A stretch of DNA of 64,000 nucleotides from Marinifilum sp. D737 (lineage in GTDB: Bacteria; Bacteroidota; Bacteroidia; Bacteroidales; Marinifilaceae). The notes below the pieces were generated by a model. The model was not told the origin of the DNA. It saw nothing but the letters and a program-made list of their open reading frames with translations, and did no database searches. Positions 28,401-36,713 of the stretch are shown here, in pieces; the stretch's first letter is position 1, and each line of letters opens with the position of its first letter. Location: the NCBI RefSeq assembly GCF_026672275.1, contig NZ_JANQCD010000015.1, positions 1 to 64,000 of the forward strand, read 5' to 3'. The translations under genes were made by a program, and so were the position numbers.

Positions 28401-28599
28401 GATCAGCTTTAAGGGAATATTTACCATCAATATCAGTACTAGCCCCAATAGTAGTACCTTTAATAACAACAGATACGCCTGGCATCCCCAGTCCGTCTTC
28501 GGCACTTGTTACAGTACCTGATATCTGTTTACTTTGTGCATTTACCATTTGCATACCTATTATAAATAGACATACAAACAGTCCAATCATTTTTTTCAT
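25429..28599 (-). CDS. SusC/RagA TonB-linked outer-membrane transporter (copy 2)
   Basis: TonB-dependent importer of 1056 aa and first gene of a SusC-SusD-lipoprotein operon. The signal peptide ends at MVNAQ. The CarboxypepD_reg-like domain is almost identical to that of copy 1. The box DEVIVTAYG precedes the plug (VRIRGVGSINAGSNPLYVVDG, STALYGARGANGIIMITTKK) and the barrel, which ends RTISGGINLTF. Synonymous positions in the shared N-terminal region differ between the copies while the protein and the 5' leader are kept. This points to selection rather than very recent duplication. Confidence 0.95.
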   Translation of the reverse strand: MKKMIGLFVCLFIIGMQMVNAQSKQISGTVTSAEDGLGMPGVSVVIKGTTIGASTDIDGKYSLKADPSDVLMFSFVGMVTQEITVGDQTVINVVLESESIGMDEVIVTAYGTSTKGAFTGSAAVMDAEVLEKRQVSNVSQALSGSVAGVQVLSNNGQPGAEATVRIRGVGSINAGSNPLYVVDGIPFDGDLSSISSTDIESMTVLKDAASTALYGARGANGIIMITTKKAKAGKTKINFDMKVGVNSRAIENYDVMTSPQNYMETAYKAIYNAGIYNLGLSPEAANAYANSTIVTDTDGGLGYQVYTVPDKELLIGTNGKLNPNATLGYSDGEYYYTPDDWADETFKNKTRQEYNLAISGGTDKSTYYISLGYLDDKGVVDGSGFERFSGRFKGDHQLKEWLKVGANVNINKITSDYPGEQTSTSSSGNAFFVSNYIAPIYPMYVRDPETKQIVSNNGRKVYDYGDGESTNMDRSFMSIANPAGDLIYNRTDYLMDIVNTTWFAEITPIDGLTITARYGLNVDNTRYNDLGNAYMGQSASYGGTAWNQQTRTQGFNQQYVANYQFDVNDIHQVDITAGYDGYEYETEYVYASGQNLYNPENYYVNNAIDQLRGGGSKDSYATKGMFGRVNYSYNDTYFFNVAYRRDASSRFHPDNRWGNFYSASAAWILSNESFMESIDWINMLKLKGSYGEQGNDAIGNYYAWQDQFEVTGSDGVFSDATLAYKGNPDLTWETSTSYNIGVDLALFDNKLSGAIEYFGRKSSDMLYYRPMSAINGYTSIPMNIGSMTNSGLEIDLSYTIFKNSDITWSASANATFLKNEINELHPELGGQLIDGSRIYEEGESMYRMYLVDYAGVDETNGKALYWAEDEEGNRIKTDDYSVATDYKVASDDLLPTVYGGFGTTINAFGFDASVQCSYQLGGEIYDSGYRRLMHGGTSSAAGQNWHKDIYNAWTPENTNTDVPRLNAIDKYANSTSTRFLTSSDYLSLNNITVGYTLPQELVQQLKLEKVRIYLAADNVALWSKRKGLDPRQSFTAASTARYTPIRTISGGINLTF

Positions 28600-28663
28600 A
28601 AAAAAAACTTTTTAGTTAGTAATTAAGTAAAGATTCTATCTGGTTAATGGTAATTTGAGATTA

Positions 28664-28694
28664 TAAATATAATGCAATTATAGTTTTTAACAAA
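28664..28694 (-). promoter_or_regulatory. Promoter of SusC copy 2
   Basis: On the minus strand TTTG (28691-28694), 19 bp, then TATATTTA (28664-28671). The predicted leader is close to 58 nt. Spacing and flanks match the copy 1 promoter. Confidence 0.75.
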
Positions 28695-28934
28695 TTTTAA
28701 CAGACCTCTGAAACCACAGAAACATATGACTTTTATCATGTTTAGTGTTTTTTTTCTTTAAATAATTGAGAAAATTTAATGTTTAAAAAACTATAAATCA
28801 TTCACAAACAAATTATATTTTACTTCTTAATTAGATTAGTTCTTTTTTTATATTCAGAGTAAAAAAATATCGTTAATTAATAAAAGACCATTTATTGAAA
28901 TACAATTTGAGGAGATATTACAATTACTTATTCT

Positions 28935-28942
28935 TACATTTG
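28935..28942 (+). promoter_or_regulatory. -7 element of pepD
   Basis: TACATTTG fits TAnnTTTG and lies 19 bp before the pepD start codon. The rest of the 28695-28934 spacer is AT-rich with no visible gene. Confidence 0.5.
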
Positions 28943-28961
28943 AAAAAAAATTTAAACAACA

Positions 28962-30425
28962 ATGGAAAATATATTAAACAAATTAGAACCTAAGGAAGTT
29001 TGGAAACACTTTGAAGACATTTGTCAGGTTCCCCGCCCATCTAAAAAAGAAGAAAAGATAATTGAGTTTTTAATTGAGTTTGGAAAGAAGAACAATTTAG
29101 AAACTAAAAGAGATGAGATTGGCAATGTTTTAATTAAAAAACCAGCTACTCCAGGAAAAGAGAATCTGAAAACAGTGGTTTTGCAATCGCATATGGATAT
29201 GGTTTGTGAGAAAAACAATGATACAGCTCACAATTTTGACACAGATCCTATTATACCTTGGATTGATAATGGCTGGGTAAAAGCAAAAGGAACTACTCTT
29301 GGTGCCGATGATGGCATTGGTATGGCTGCAGAAATGGCTCTTCTTACATCTAATAATATTGAACATGGTCCTATAGAATGTCTTTTTACTGTAGATGAAG
29401 AAACAGGTTTATCTGGTGCGTTTGCACTACAGCCAGGTTTTTTTGATGGGAAAATCTTATTGAATTTGGATTCAGAAGACGAAGGCGAAATTTTTATTGG
29501 ATGTGCCGGAGGAATTGACACTTTAGCCAATATGGAATATCAAAAAGAGGAGGTTCCAAACGGACATTTCGCCATTAGAATTGATGTAAAGGGATTACTT
29601 GGCGGTCACTCAGGAGACGAAATCAACAAAGGCAGAGGAAATTCAAATAAAATACTGAATAGATTTTTATGGCAGATCAACAAGAAATACCATATTCGAA
29701 TTAACGAATTTAATGGTGGTAATCTAAGAAATGCAATTCCTCGTGAAGCTTATGCTATTATTACCATACCTTCAGAATTTAAAGAAAATGTTAGAGCTGA
29801 CTTGAACATTTACGCTGCAGAAATGGAACATGTTTGGGAAATTTACGAGCCTAAACTTAAAATTACATTAGAGTCTGTTGAAAAACCAGATTTTGTGATA
29901 GATGTCGATACCAGCAATAATTTAATGGATGCTATTTATGCTTGTCCGCACGGAGTTTTTACCATGAGCTCAAGAATGCCAGGTATGGTTGAAACATCAA
30001 CCAACCTAGCTTCAGTAAAATTTATTGATGACAGTAAAATCCAAATCACAACTTCACAACGAAGCGATGTGGATAGTGAAAAATACAATATCGCTCAAAT
30101 GGTTGGAAGTTCTTTAACATTGGCAGGAGCTCAAATCGAACATACCGATGGTTACCCTGGATGGGCCCCAAATCCTAATTCGGAAATTTTAACGGTTGCA
30201 GTAGATTCTTACAAAAAGCTATTTGGTAAAGACCCGGTAGTAAGATCTATTCATGCTGGTTTAGAATGTGGTTTATTCCTGGAAAAATATCCAGAGATGG
30301 ATATGATTTCATTTGGACCTACTTTAAGAGATGTCCATTCTCCTGATGAAAGAATTAATATCGAAACGGTAGAGAAATTCTGGCAGCATTTGGTGGATAT
30401 CATTCAGAATATGCCTACAAACTAA
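28962..30425 (+). CDS. pepD: Aminoacyl-histidine dipeptidase (peptidase D)
   Basis: Cytoplasmic M20 zinc dipeptidase that cleaves Xaa-His and other dipeptides. Metal-site motifs are visible in order: His77 in LQSHMDMVCEK, GADDGIGMA with the bridging Asp, DEETGL with the catalytic Glu, LDSEDEGE, and the C-terminal HAGLECG. The internal lid domain includes LLGGHSGDEINKGRGN. At 487 aa it has the usual PepD length. It is transcribed away from the SusC gene and is not in an operon with the HD gene, which has its own promoter. It could process dipeptides imported by peptide systems such as the DPP IV route. Confidence 0.95.
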   Translation: MENILNKLEPKEVWKHFEDICQVPRPSKKEEKIIEFLIEFGKKNNLETKRDEIGNVLIKKPATPGKENLKTVVLQSHMDMVCEKNNDTAHNFDTDPIIPWIDNGWVKAKGTTLGADDGIGMAAEMALLTSNNIEHGPIECLFTVDEETGLSGAFALQPGFFDGKILLNLDSEDEGEIFIGCAGGIDTLANMEYQKEEVPNGHFAIRIDVKGLLGGHSGDEINKGRGNSNKILNRFLWQINKKYHIRINEFNGGNLRNAIPREAYAIITIPSEFKENVRADLNIYAAEMEHVWEIYEPKLKITLESVEKPDFVIDVDTSNNLMDAIYACPHGVFTMSSRMPGMVETSTNLASVKFIDDSKIQITTSQRSDVDSEKYNIAQMVGSSLTLAGAQIEHTDGYPGWAPNPNSEILTVAVDSYKKLFGKDPVVRSIHAGLECGLFLEKYPEMDMISFGPTLRDVHSPDERINIETVEKFWQHLVDIIQNMPTN

Positions 30426-30575
30426 AAAACGATAATTCAGATAATGCGATCAATAATTGGTCGCATTTTTTCAATCTCAAATCGTGAAAATTTAAGTATT
30501 AAACCAAAGGATTTAGCCTCTTGTCATGAAACATGAACATTGGTCAAATCCTTATCAATTCTATTGTACAAATTC

Positions 30576-30606
30576 TTTCCGCTTTTATAGAAAAGATGTA
30601 GTTTTG
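30576..30606 (+). promoter_or_regulatory. Promoter of the HD hydrolase gene
   Basis: TTTC (30576-30579), 19 bp, then TAGTTTTG (30599-30606), a perfect -7 box. Transcription would begin about 15 nt before the TTG codon at 30630, which supports that start. Confidence 0.55.
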
Positions 30607-30629
30607 CGTGCTATTTTAACACACACATC

Positions 30630-31409
30630 TTGAATCAAGAAATTTACCAAAATATAGAATCCTGGTTTGAAACATACTCGAACAGTTTTTCAAGCGAGAA
30701 TGAAGAAATTCAATTGAACTTTGACCTTAAAAGAAATCATTCTTTTAATACGGTTGAGCTCATTACAGAACTTTCATCAGAATGTGAATTAAATGATGAA
30801 CAGTTATTAATTTCTAAAACAATTGCTCTCCTGCATGATGTTGGAAGATTCGAGCAATTATTGAAACACGAAACTTTCTCGGATAACGAACAGGATAACC
30901 ATATCGATTTAGGAATCGATCTTTTAAAATCGGAAAATGTACTTGGAAAACTCGAAGAAGATACCGCACAAATCATTTTCGAATGCATTCGCTATCATGA
31001 TATCGATAACTTACCTAAATCCGTAAACGAAAATGCTTTAACATTTCTTAAGCTACTTAGAGATGCTGATAGAATAGACATTCTAAACATTCTTTCAAAG
31101 TACTATACCGAATATAAGCCTGGCGCTAATAAAAGATTAGAAATGGAGCTGGCAGATAAACCAGAAATCTCAAAAATGGTTTATAAATTGGTTATGGACG
31201 AAAAGGTGGTTAGCAAAAAGGATGTTCTTACACTTAACGAGCAAAAGCTACATCAAATGTCGTGGGTTTACGATTTAAACTTTAAAAAGAGCTTTAAAGT
31301 GGTAAGCGAAAAGAACTATCTAAAAAAAATCTACGAGTCATTACCTAAAAAAGACGAGGTTATTGATATGTACAGACAAATGAAAATCTATCTGGAAAAC
31401 AACCTATAA
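30630..31409 (+). CDS. HD-domain metal-dependent phosphohydrolase, TTG start
   Basis: Cytoplasmic HD-superfamily protein of 259 aa. The domain is visible as an upstream His (KRNHSFNTVEL), H69-D70 in ALLHDVGRFEQ, a later His (IRYHDIDNLP) and the conserved LRDADRIDIL. No ATG is in frame before the domain; TTG at 30630 gives the N-terminus and fits the promoter. The likely reaction is hydrolysis of a phosphate ester or nucleotide, but the substrate cannot be inferred. It is monocistronic, between pepD and the BFD-like gene. Confidence 0.85.
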   Translation: MNQEIYQNIESWFETYSNSFSSENEEIQLNFDLKRNHSFNTVELITELSSECELNDEQLLISKTIALLHDVGRFEQLLKHETFSDNEQDNHIDLGIDLLKSENVLGKLEEDTAQIIFECIRYHDIDNLPKSVNENALTFLKLLRDADRIDILNILSKYYTEYKPGANKRLEMELADKPEISKMVYKLVMDEKVVSKKDVLTLNEQKLHQMSWVYDLNFKKSFKVVSEKNYLKKIYESLPKKDEVIDMYRQMKIYLENNL

Positions 31410-31461
31410 TCATCTCATCATATCTTTATTTAGATTTACTTTAAATTAATTACTTTATTTC

Positions 31462-31492
31462 TCTGTTTTAAATCGAAGAATATATATATTTA
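31462..31492 (+). promoter_or_regulatory. Probable promoter of the BFD-like gene
   Basis: TCTG (31462-31465), 19 bp, then TATATTTA (31485-31492). Each box has one mismatch to the consensus. Confidence 0.4.
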
Positions 31493-31522
31493 CATCAGAA
31501 TTATATATAAACACAGATTAAC

Positions 31523-31747
31523 ATGAGAGATATAGTTTGCAACTGTCAAATGGTAGACAGAAACACAATAGATAAAGCAATTCACGATAAAAATGCCACT
31601 ACAATAGAAGAAATCAGACGATACACAGGAGCTAATACGGGATGTGGAAAGTGTATGTCGTACATAAATAGTATTTTAGACGTAGAAGTTCCTAAAATCG
31701 TTAAAAAGGAAGAAAGTACTCAAGGTAATAGATTTAAACTATGGTAA
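31523..31747 (+). CDS. BFD-like [2Fe-2S] protein
   Basis: A 74-aa protein made almost entirely of one BFD-like [2Fe-2S] domain. The four cluster cysteines are at 6, 8, 41 and 44 (VCNCQM and TGCGKCMS), the C-x-C...C-x2-C pattern of bacterioferritin-associated ferredoxin and of nitrite reductase and NifU relatives. Such proteins pass electrons or help release iron from ferritins. No bacterioferritin gene is adjacent, so the partner is unknown. It is monocistronic with a strong terminator immediately after the stop. Confidence 0.9.
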   Translation: MRDIVCNCQMVDRNTIDKAIHDKNATTIEEIRRYTGANTGCGKCMSYINSILDVEVPKIVKKEESTQGNRFKLW

Positions 31748-31750
31748 TAT

Positions 31751-31779
31751 AAAGCTTCGATTTTCGAAGCTTTTTTTTT
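31751..31779 (+). terminator. Terminator of the BFD-like gene
   Basis: A perfect 9-bp stem AAAGCTTCG/CGAAGCTTT with a 5-nt loop is followed by a long T-run. Confidence 0.9.
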
Positions 31780-31914
31780 ATTTGTACTAATGCATAAAAA
31801 CAGAAACAGGAGAAACGAAAAAACCACATCCTTTTCGCCTCTCCCATTAAAACCATTTTTACATCTGATATAATTAGTTGTTATAAATATATAACATCCC
31901 TTCAATATAAAAAA

Positions 31915-32073
31915 ATCGGATATTTGAAAAGGTTAAACCTTCTGAAAGCCCCGAGATAACCACTTATTGTTCCAATAGATAAGCTCTAAACCCGAAAGCA
32001 AGACCACTAATGAGAAGCACTCTTATCCCAATGAAGCTGTTCCAAGCAAGATGGAAATCGTTACGTATCCGAT
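31915..32073 (-). other. Intergenic element with terminal inverted repeat and broken coding-like sequence
   Basis: ATCGGATA (31915-31922) and TATCCGAT (32066-32073) are exact inverse complements bounding about 159 nt. On the minus strand the right end runs into TTTTTTT. Several minus-strand frames read like hydrophobic protein for 20-40 codons (for example GIRVLLISGLAFG and IYWNNKWLSRGF) but stops interrupt them and the frames disagree. The base composition is less AT-rich than the flanks. It may be an RNA gene, a small repeat element or a gene relic. I cannot decide which from one copy. Confidence 0.35.
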
Positions 32074-32082
32074 AAGAACCAT

Positions 32083-32114
32083 AAAAAAAAAGGCTGTCGA
32101 TAACACGACAGCCC
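32083..32114 (-). terminator. Terminator of the methylmalonyl-CoA decarboxylase operon
   Basis: A stem GGCTGTCG/CGACAGCC with a 6-nt loop is followed by TTTTTTTTT on the minus strand. Confidence 0.9.
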
Positions 32115-32142
32115 CTTTGATATATTAACTATAGATATTTGG

Positions 32143-33777
32143 CTACATTAAGAAGCTCAATAAGATACCAGCACCTACTGCTGAACCAATTACCCCAGAT
32201 ACGTTAGGAGCCATTGCATGCATCAACAAGTGGTTAGTTGGATCATTCTGTAGTCCCATATTCTGAACTACACGTGCACTATCCGGCACAGCTGATACAC
32301 CTGCAGCCCCAATCATAGGATTAATAGGACGATCTTTTGGTGAAAGCCAGTTCATGATTTTAGCGAAAATCACACCACCAGCAGTTGCTACAATAAATGA
32401 GGCAGCACCAAGACCGAAGATCATAATTGAGTCAGCAGTTAAAAACACGTCAGCCTGAGTAGAAGCACCTACAGTAACACCCAATAAGATTGTAATGGTA
32501 TTAATCAATGCATTACTTGCAGTATCTGCCAAACGGTTCGTTACAGTTGATTCTTTTAACAAGTTACCAAAGAACAACATACCCAATAGAGGTAGAGCCG
32601 TTGGTGAAATGTATGCAGTCAGCAACAAACCTACAATAGGGAAAATAATCTTTTCAAGACGAGTTACCGCACGAGGTGGCTTCATCTTAATCTTTCTTTC
32701 CTTCTTGGTTGTAAGCAAGTTAATGATTGGAGGCTGAATTACAGGTACCAATGCCATGTATGAATAAGCTGCAATCGCAATAGGACCAATCAAGTTCTTC
32801 ACTGTCTCACCATTGGCCATAACGTTCATACCATTTGCCAGTTTCGACGATAGGAAGATAGCCGTTGGACCGTCAGCACCACCAATGATACCAATTGCAC
32901 CCGCTTCCGGTGGAGCAAATCCTAACCAAAGAGCACCAAGGAAAGTAGCAAAAATACCAACCTGAGCCGCTGCTCCCAATACCATCAACCTTGGATTCGA
33001 GATCAAGGATGAGAAGTCGGTCATTGCACCAATTCCCAAGAATATCAGTGGCGGATACCATCCATTCACAACCCCGGAGTATAGAATATTCATTACTGAT
33101 CCTGGTTCGTAGATACCCAACTTTAAGTTGAAGTCAACGGCCTGGAACATTGGAATATTACCAATAATAATACCAGTACCAATAGGAATCAGTAGTAATG
33201 GCTCGTAATCATATTTAATTGCTAAGAAAATGAATACCAAACCAATTAGAACCATTAATAAGTTTCCTGCCGTAACGTTTGCAAATCCGGTAAACTCATA
33301 AAAGTTTTTCAACCCAACTACGGCACTTGAATTGTGCTCGCTATCTAATACAGGGTTTCCAAAGTTTAGAAAGTCACCTTCAATTTTTGCATTTCTTTCA
33401 GCAATTTGAAGAACTTCTGAAGTTGTTACATATGCATTTGAACCTGAGTTAGGGTCAGTATTCTTATGCAAGTGAGTAACTTTTTTAGGATTAAAAGTCA
33501 TCGTTAATTTAGCACCATTTAGCACCCAATGACCAGTAAATCTCTGCTTAATAGAGTCCATTGTAAAGGTATTATCCTTCTTGAACTCGATAGTTTTGTA
33601 ACGTTTTACCGTTATTTTCGATTCACCAATAGGATTTGGAATATAACCATCAGCGTGGTTCACCCATTTTCCGCTTGTTAGTTTAGCTGTTGCATCCCCT
33701 TGATCTTGAGCAATAGAGTTTATTGCGAACCCCATTATCAAAATCATCGAGAATACCAATGTATAAAGTTTTCTCAT
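32143..33777 (-). CDS. mmdB: Na+-translocating decarboxylase beta subunit with extra secreted N-terminal domain
   Basis: Integral membrane subunit that couples decarboxylation of carboxybiotin to Na+ export. The core starts near residue 160 (NVTAGNLLMVLIGLVFIFLA) and contains GAIGIIGGADGPTAIF, the conserved ion-path motif, and ends SAVGAGILLSFLM with about nine to eleven TM segments. Unusually, a signal peptide (1-23, NSIAQ) and about 130 residues precede the core. This region has a lipocalin-like pattern (LTSGKWV, YKTIEFKKDNTF, FTGHWVLNGAKLTMTF) and should lie in the periplasm. Stand-alone family members are about 380-430 aa; this one is 544. The frame is continuous, so the fusion is real in this sequence. 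It is the last gene of the mce-mmd operon. Confidence 0.92.
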   Translation of the reverse strand: MRKLYTLVFSMILIMGFAINSIAQDQGDATAKLTSGKWVNHADGYIPNPIGESKITVKRYKTIEFKKDNTFTMDSIKQRFTGHWVLNGAKLTMTFNPKKVTHLHKNTDPNSGSNAYVTTSEVLQIAERNAKIEGDFLNFGNPVLDSEHNSSAVVGLKNFYEFTGFANVTAGNLLMVLIGLVFIFLAIKYDYEPLLLIPIGTGIIIGNIPMFQAVDFNLKLGIYEPGSVMNILYSGVVNGWYPPLIFLGIGAMTDFSSLISNPRLMVLGAAAQVGIFATFLGALWLGFAPPEAGAIGIIGGADGPTAIFLSSKLANGMNVMANGETVKNLIGPIAIAAYSYMALVPVIQPPIINLLTTKKERKIKMKPPRAVTRLEKIIFPIVGLLLTAYISPTALPLLGMLFFGNLLKESTVTNRLADTASNALINTITILLGVTVGASTQADVFLTADSIMIFGLGAASFIVATAGGVIFAKIMNWLSPKDRPINPMIGAAGVSAVPDSARVVQNMGLQNDPTNHLLMHAMAPNVSGVIGSAVGAGILLSFLM

Positions 33778-33810
33778 TGTGTCAGTTCTTTGACTTTAAA
33801 TTCAAAAATG

Positions 33811-34233
33811 TTATGCAATTTCAACAAGAACATCGTCCTGAAGTACACTTTCGCCTACTGCAACCTTAACGGCTTTAACAGTACCTCCTTTTTCAGCCAT
33901 AACATTATTTTCCATCTTCATTGCTTCCATTACCAACAGAGTATCACCTGGGTTAATGGTATCACCAACAGCAACGTTGATTTTAATAATGCTACCTGGA
34001 AGTGGAGCCTTAACAGCAGTTGCTCCAGCACCACCTTTTTGAATTTTTCCTTCGCCTGGCTTGTTTATAACAGGCTTGCGAACTAGTGTAGGAGTTTTTG
34101 TTGCTTTTTCTTCAACATGTACATCTACATCATAGCTAGTTCCGTTCACTTCAATTTTGGCATTCGATCCTTCAAAATCCTTGATTTCTACATCGTACTC
34201 CTGCCCTCTTATCGTAAATTTGAACTTTTTCAT
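33811..34233 (-). CDS. mmdC: Biotin carboxyl carrier subunit of the decarboxylase
   Basis: Carrier protein of 140 aa whose biotin shuttles the carboxyl group from the alpha to the beta subunit. The biotinyl domain fills the C-terminal half with VMEAMKMENN; Lys106 is the predicted biotinylation site. The N-terminal part (FKFTIRGQEYDVEIKDFEG) resembles the linker domain of oxaloacetate/glutaconyl-CoA decarboxylase carriers, and a Pro/Ala/Lys-rich stretch joins them. It lies 33 bp before the beta subunit and 4 bp after the gamma-like subunit. Confidence 0.95.
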   Translation of the reverse strand: MKKFKFTIRGQEYDVEIKDFEGSNAKIEVNGTSYDVDVHVEEKATKTPTLVRKPVINKPGEGKIQKGGAGATAVKAPLPGSIIKINVAVGDTINPGDTLLVMEAMKMENNVMAEKGGTVKAVKVAVGESVLQDDVLVEIA

Positions 34234-34237
34234 TTTT

Positions 34238-34588
34238 TTATCTTGGTTGATTATTTACTCCATAAATCTTAGAACTCCACGGAGAATAATTCTTAGTAAC
34301 TTTTTTAATTGTGATGATATTGCTTTCTTCATCGTGCAATTGATTGAAGTGCATATGCAAAGCCATTGCAATAGCTGCATTTACGTTTCCTTCAACTGTT
34401 AAATCATCAACTTCTGCGCAAGGCTTACCTTCTTTTACAAGCTTCTTTCTTAAATTAAGCTGTAGAAGTTTAGGCAAATTGGTGAAAACAATAACTAAAA
34501 GTACCAATGCAACAAATACAATTGAGTACCCTACTAATGCTACTGTCCATCCTCCTTGACTTCCTATAGATAATAAATTCATCATCAT
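34238..34588 (-). CDS. OadG-like small membrane subunit of the decarboxylase
   Basis: Small single-span membrane protein of 116 aa, matching the OadG/MmdD class that holds the complex together. One TM helix is at about 17-38 (VALVGYSIVFVALVLLVIVF), followed by a basic cytoplasmic region. The C-terminal part (AAIAMALHMHFNQLHDEESNIITIKK) is typical of the Bacteroidota variants. It sits between the alpha subunit (12 bp away) and the biotin carrier (4 bp away). Confidence 0.9.
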   Translation of the reverse strand: MMMNLLSIGSQGGWTVALVGYSIVFVALVLLVIVFTNLPKLLQLNLRKKLVKEGKPCAEVDDLTVEGNVNAAIAMALHMHFNQLHDEESNIITIKKVTKNYSPWSSKIYGVNNQPR

Positions 34589-34599
34589 AGTGCTATTTT

Positions 34600-36156
34600 T
34601 TACAATGGAATATTAGAGTGCTTCTTAGGTGGATTCACCAACTTCTTAGTCTGTAGAGACTGGAATGCGCGAATCACACGGAAACGAGTATTTCTTGGCT
34701 CAATTACATCATCGATATAACCGTAAGAAGCAGCATTGTAAGGATTAGCAAATGCCTCATTGTACTCAACTTCTTTTTCTTCAATGAACTTCACTTTTTC
34801 ATCATCGTTCAGTTCAGCAAGCTTTCTACCGTGAAGTACTTCAATCGCCCCTTTAGCACCCATTACTGCAATTTCAGCAGTTGGCCAAGCGTAGTTCAAG
34901 TCACCACGAAGTTGCTTAGAAGACATTACATCGTGAGCACCACCGTAAGATTTTCTAAGAGTAATAGTTACTTTTGGTACCGTAGCTTCACCATAAGCGA
35001 ACATTAATTTCGCACCGTGAGTAATGATACCACCGAATTCTTGTCCTGATCCAGGTAGGAATCCAGGAACATCAACCAATGTTAAAATTGGAATATTGAA
35101 ACAGTCACAGAAACGGATAAATCTAGCCGCTTTTCTAGATGATTCAATATCAAGAACACCAGCAAGGAAGTTTGGTTGATTAGCAACCACACCTACTGAC
35201 ATTCCGCCCATACGAGTAAAACCAACGATGATATTCTTAGCATAGTGACGGTGAACTTCCAGGAATTCTGCATCGTCAGCAATTGCATAAATAACATCCT
35301 TCATATCGTAAGGCATGTTAGGATTGTCAGGAATAATTTCATTAAGAACGTCCTCCATTCTATCAATAGGGTCGTTACTCGCTACGATTGGAGCTTCTTC
35401 CAAGTTGTTTGAAGGCATGTAAGATAACAACTTACGAATAATAGCAATACCTTCTTCCTCATCTTCCAACATGAAGTGAGAAACACCTGATTTAGAAGCG
35501 TGCATTTTAGCTCCACCAAGATCCTCTACTGTAATATCTTCACCTGTTACAGTTTTTACAACCTTAGGTCCGGTAACAAACATATATGATTTCTCTTCAG
35601 TCATCATGATGAAGTCTGTCAATGCTGGAGAATAAACAGCACCACCTGCACATGGACCAAAAATTGCAGAAATTTGAGGAATAACCCCAGAAGCAAGAAT
35701 ATTTCTTTCGAAGATTTCAGCATATCCTGCCAAAGCAGTAACACCTTCCTGAATACGAGCTCCACCTGAATCGTTCAAACCGATAACTGGCGCACCCATT
35801 TTCATTGCCATATCCATGATTTTGCAAATCTTCTGCGCAAAGGTTTCCGATAATGAACCTCCAAATACAGTAAAATCTTGAGAGAATACAAATACCAATC
35901 GTCCATCGATTGTACCCTGTCCTGTAACAACACCATCCCCTAAGAATTTGGTTTTTTCCATACCAAAGTTAGTACAACGGTGACTTACGAACATGTCGAA
36001 TTCCTCAAAACTTCCTTCATCAAGAAGCATGTCGATTCTTTCGCGAGCTGTATACTTGCCTTTCTTGTGTTGAGATTCGATTCTTTTCTCACCTCCACCA
36101 AGCTTAGCCTCTGCTCTTAAATCAATTAATTTTTTAATCTTATCCTGACTAGCCAT
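34600..36156 (-). CDS. mmdA: Methylmalonyl-CoA decarboxylase alpha (carboxyltransferase) subunit
   Basis: Cytoplasmic carboxyltransferase of 518 aa that moves the carboxyl group from methylmalonyl-CoA to biotin, giving propionyl-CoA. Crotonase-fold halves are visible: the N-half with [19 protein letters not shown] and [16 protein letters not shown], the C-half with [21 protein letters not shown] and [15 protein letters not shown]. The protein is also similar to propionyl-CoA carboxylase beta. The adjacent OadG-like, biotin carrier and beta-pump genes decide for the Na+-dependent decarboxylase. It lies about 120 bp after the epimerase gene in the same direction. Confidence 0.95.
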   Translation of the reverse strand: MASQDKIKKLIDLRAEAKLGGGEKRIESQHKKGKYTARERIDMLLDEGSFEEFDMFVSHRCTNFGMEKTKFLGDGVVTGQGTIDGRLVFVFSQDFTVFGGSLSETFAQKICKIMDMAMKMGAPVIGLNDSGGARIQEGVTALAGYAEIFERNILASGVIPQISAIFGPCAGGAVYSPALTDFIMMTEEKSYMFVTGPKVVKTVTGEDITVEDLGGAKMHASKSGVSHFMLEDEEEGIAIIRKLLSYMPSNNLEEAPIVASNDPIDRMEDVLNEIIPDNPNMPYDMKDVIYAIADDAEFLEVHRHYAKNIIVGFTRMGGMSVGVVANQPNFLAGVLDIESSRKAARFIRFCDCFNIPILTLVDVPGFLPGSGQEFGGIITHGAKLMFAYGEATVPKVTITLRKSYGGAHDVMSSKQLRGDLNYAWPTAEIAVMGAKGAIEVLHGRKLAELNDDEKVKFIEEKEVEYNEAFANPYNAASYGYIDDVIEPRNTRFRVIRAFQSLQTKKLVNPPKKHSNIPL

Positions 36157-36278
36157 AACTTTTATTGAGTTATTATTTTAACGTGAGTCCGACCTAAAAT
36201 TCCATCCTTAGAAATTTATTTCGAGCTCACGTTAATTAGTATATTATAATTATTGAGTTTTTATGTAATTATGAGTTT

Positions 36279-36683
36279 TTATTTTTCACCACAAAGCTCT
36301 GTCAATACTCTCATGGTTGATTTTGGATGTAAGAATCCAATCTTCAAACCTTCAGCACCGCCACGAGGAGCTTTATCGATTACTTGGCAACCAGCTTCCT
36401 GAACATCATTCAATGCTTCTTGTACGTCTTCAACAGCAAAAGCCAAGTGGTGCATACCACCTCCTGTTTTCTCTACAAATTTTCCGATTGGTCCTTCAGG
36501 ATCTGTAGACTCCAACAACTCGATCTTTACGTCTCCAACTTTAAAAAAAGCAGTCTTCACCTTCTGATCAACAACTTCTTCAATTGCGTAACACTCCAAT
36601 CCCAATACTTTTTCATAAAATGGAATTGCTTCTTCTAAGCTTTTTACAGCGATACCGATATGTTCAATATGCGTTGGTTTCAT
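36279..36683 (-). CDS. mce: Methylmalonyl-CoA epimerase
   Basis: Glyoxalase-fold enzyme of 134 aa that interconverts the 2R and 2S forms of methylmalonyl-CoA, linking the B12-dependent mutase to the decarboxylase. Metal-site residues are visible: His in THIEHIGIAVK, the central GGMHHLAFAVED and Glu in RVLTELCG near the C-terminus. The length and sequence are typical. It is the first gene of the mce-mmdA-OadG-mmdC-mmdB operon. The mutase genes are not in the window. Confidence 0.96.
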   Translation of the reverse strand: MKPTHIEHIGIAVKSLEEAIPFYEKVLGLECYAIEEVVDQKVKTAFFKVGDVKIELLESTDPEGPIGKFVEKTGGGMHHLAFAVEDVQEALNDVQEAGCQVIDKAPRGGAEGLKIGFLHPKSTMRVLTELCGEK

Positions 36684-36713
36684 ACTAGTTAATTTTTAAA
36701 AATTTATTTTGGA

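Noticed and set aside
34600-36156. Propionyl-CoA carboxylase beta subunit
   Set aside because: The sequence alone would allow it, but the operon with OadG-like, biotin carrier and Na+ pump subunits and the epimerase supports methylmalonyl-CoA decarboxylase.
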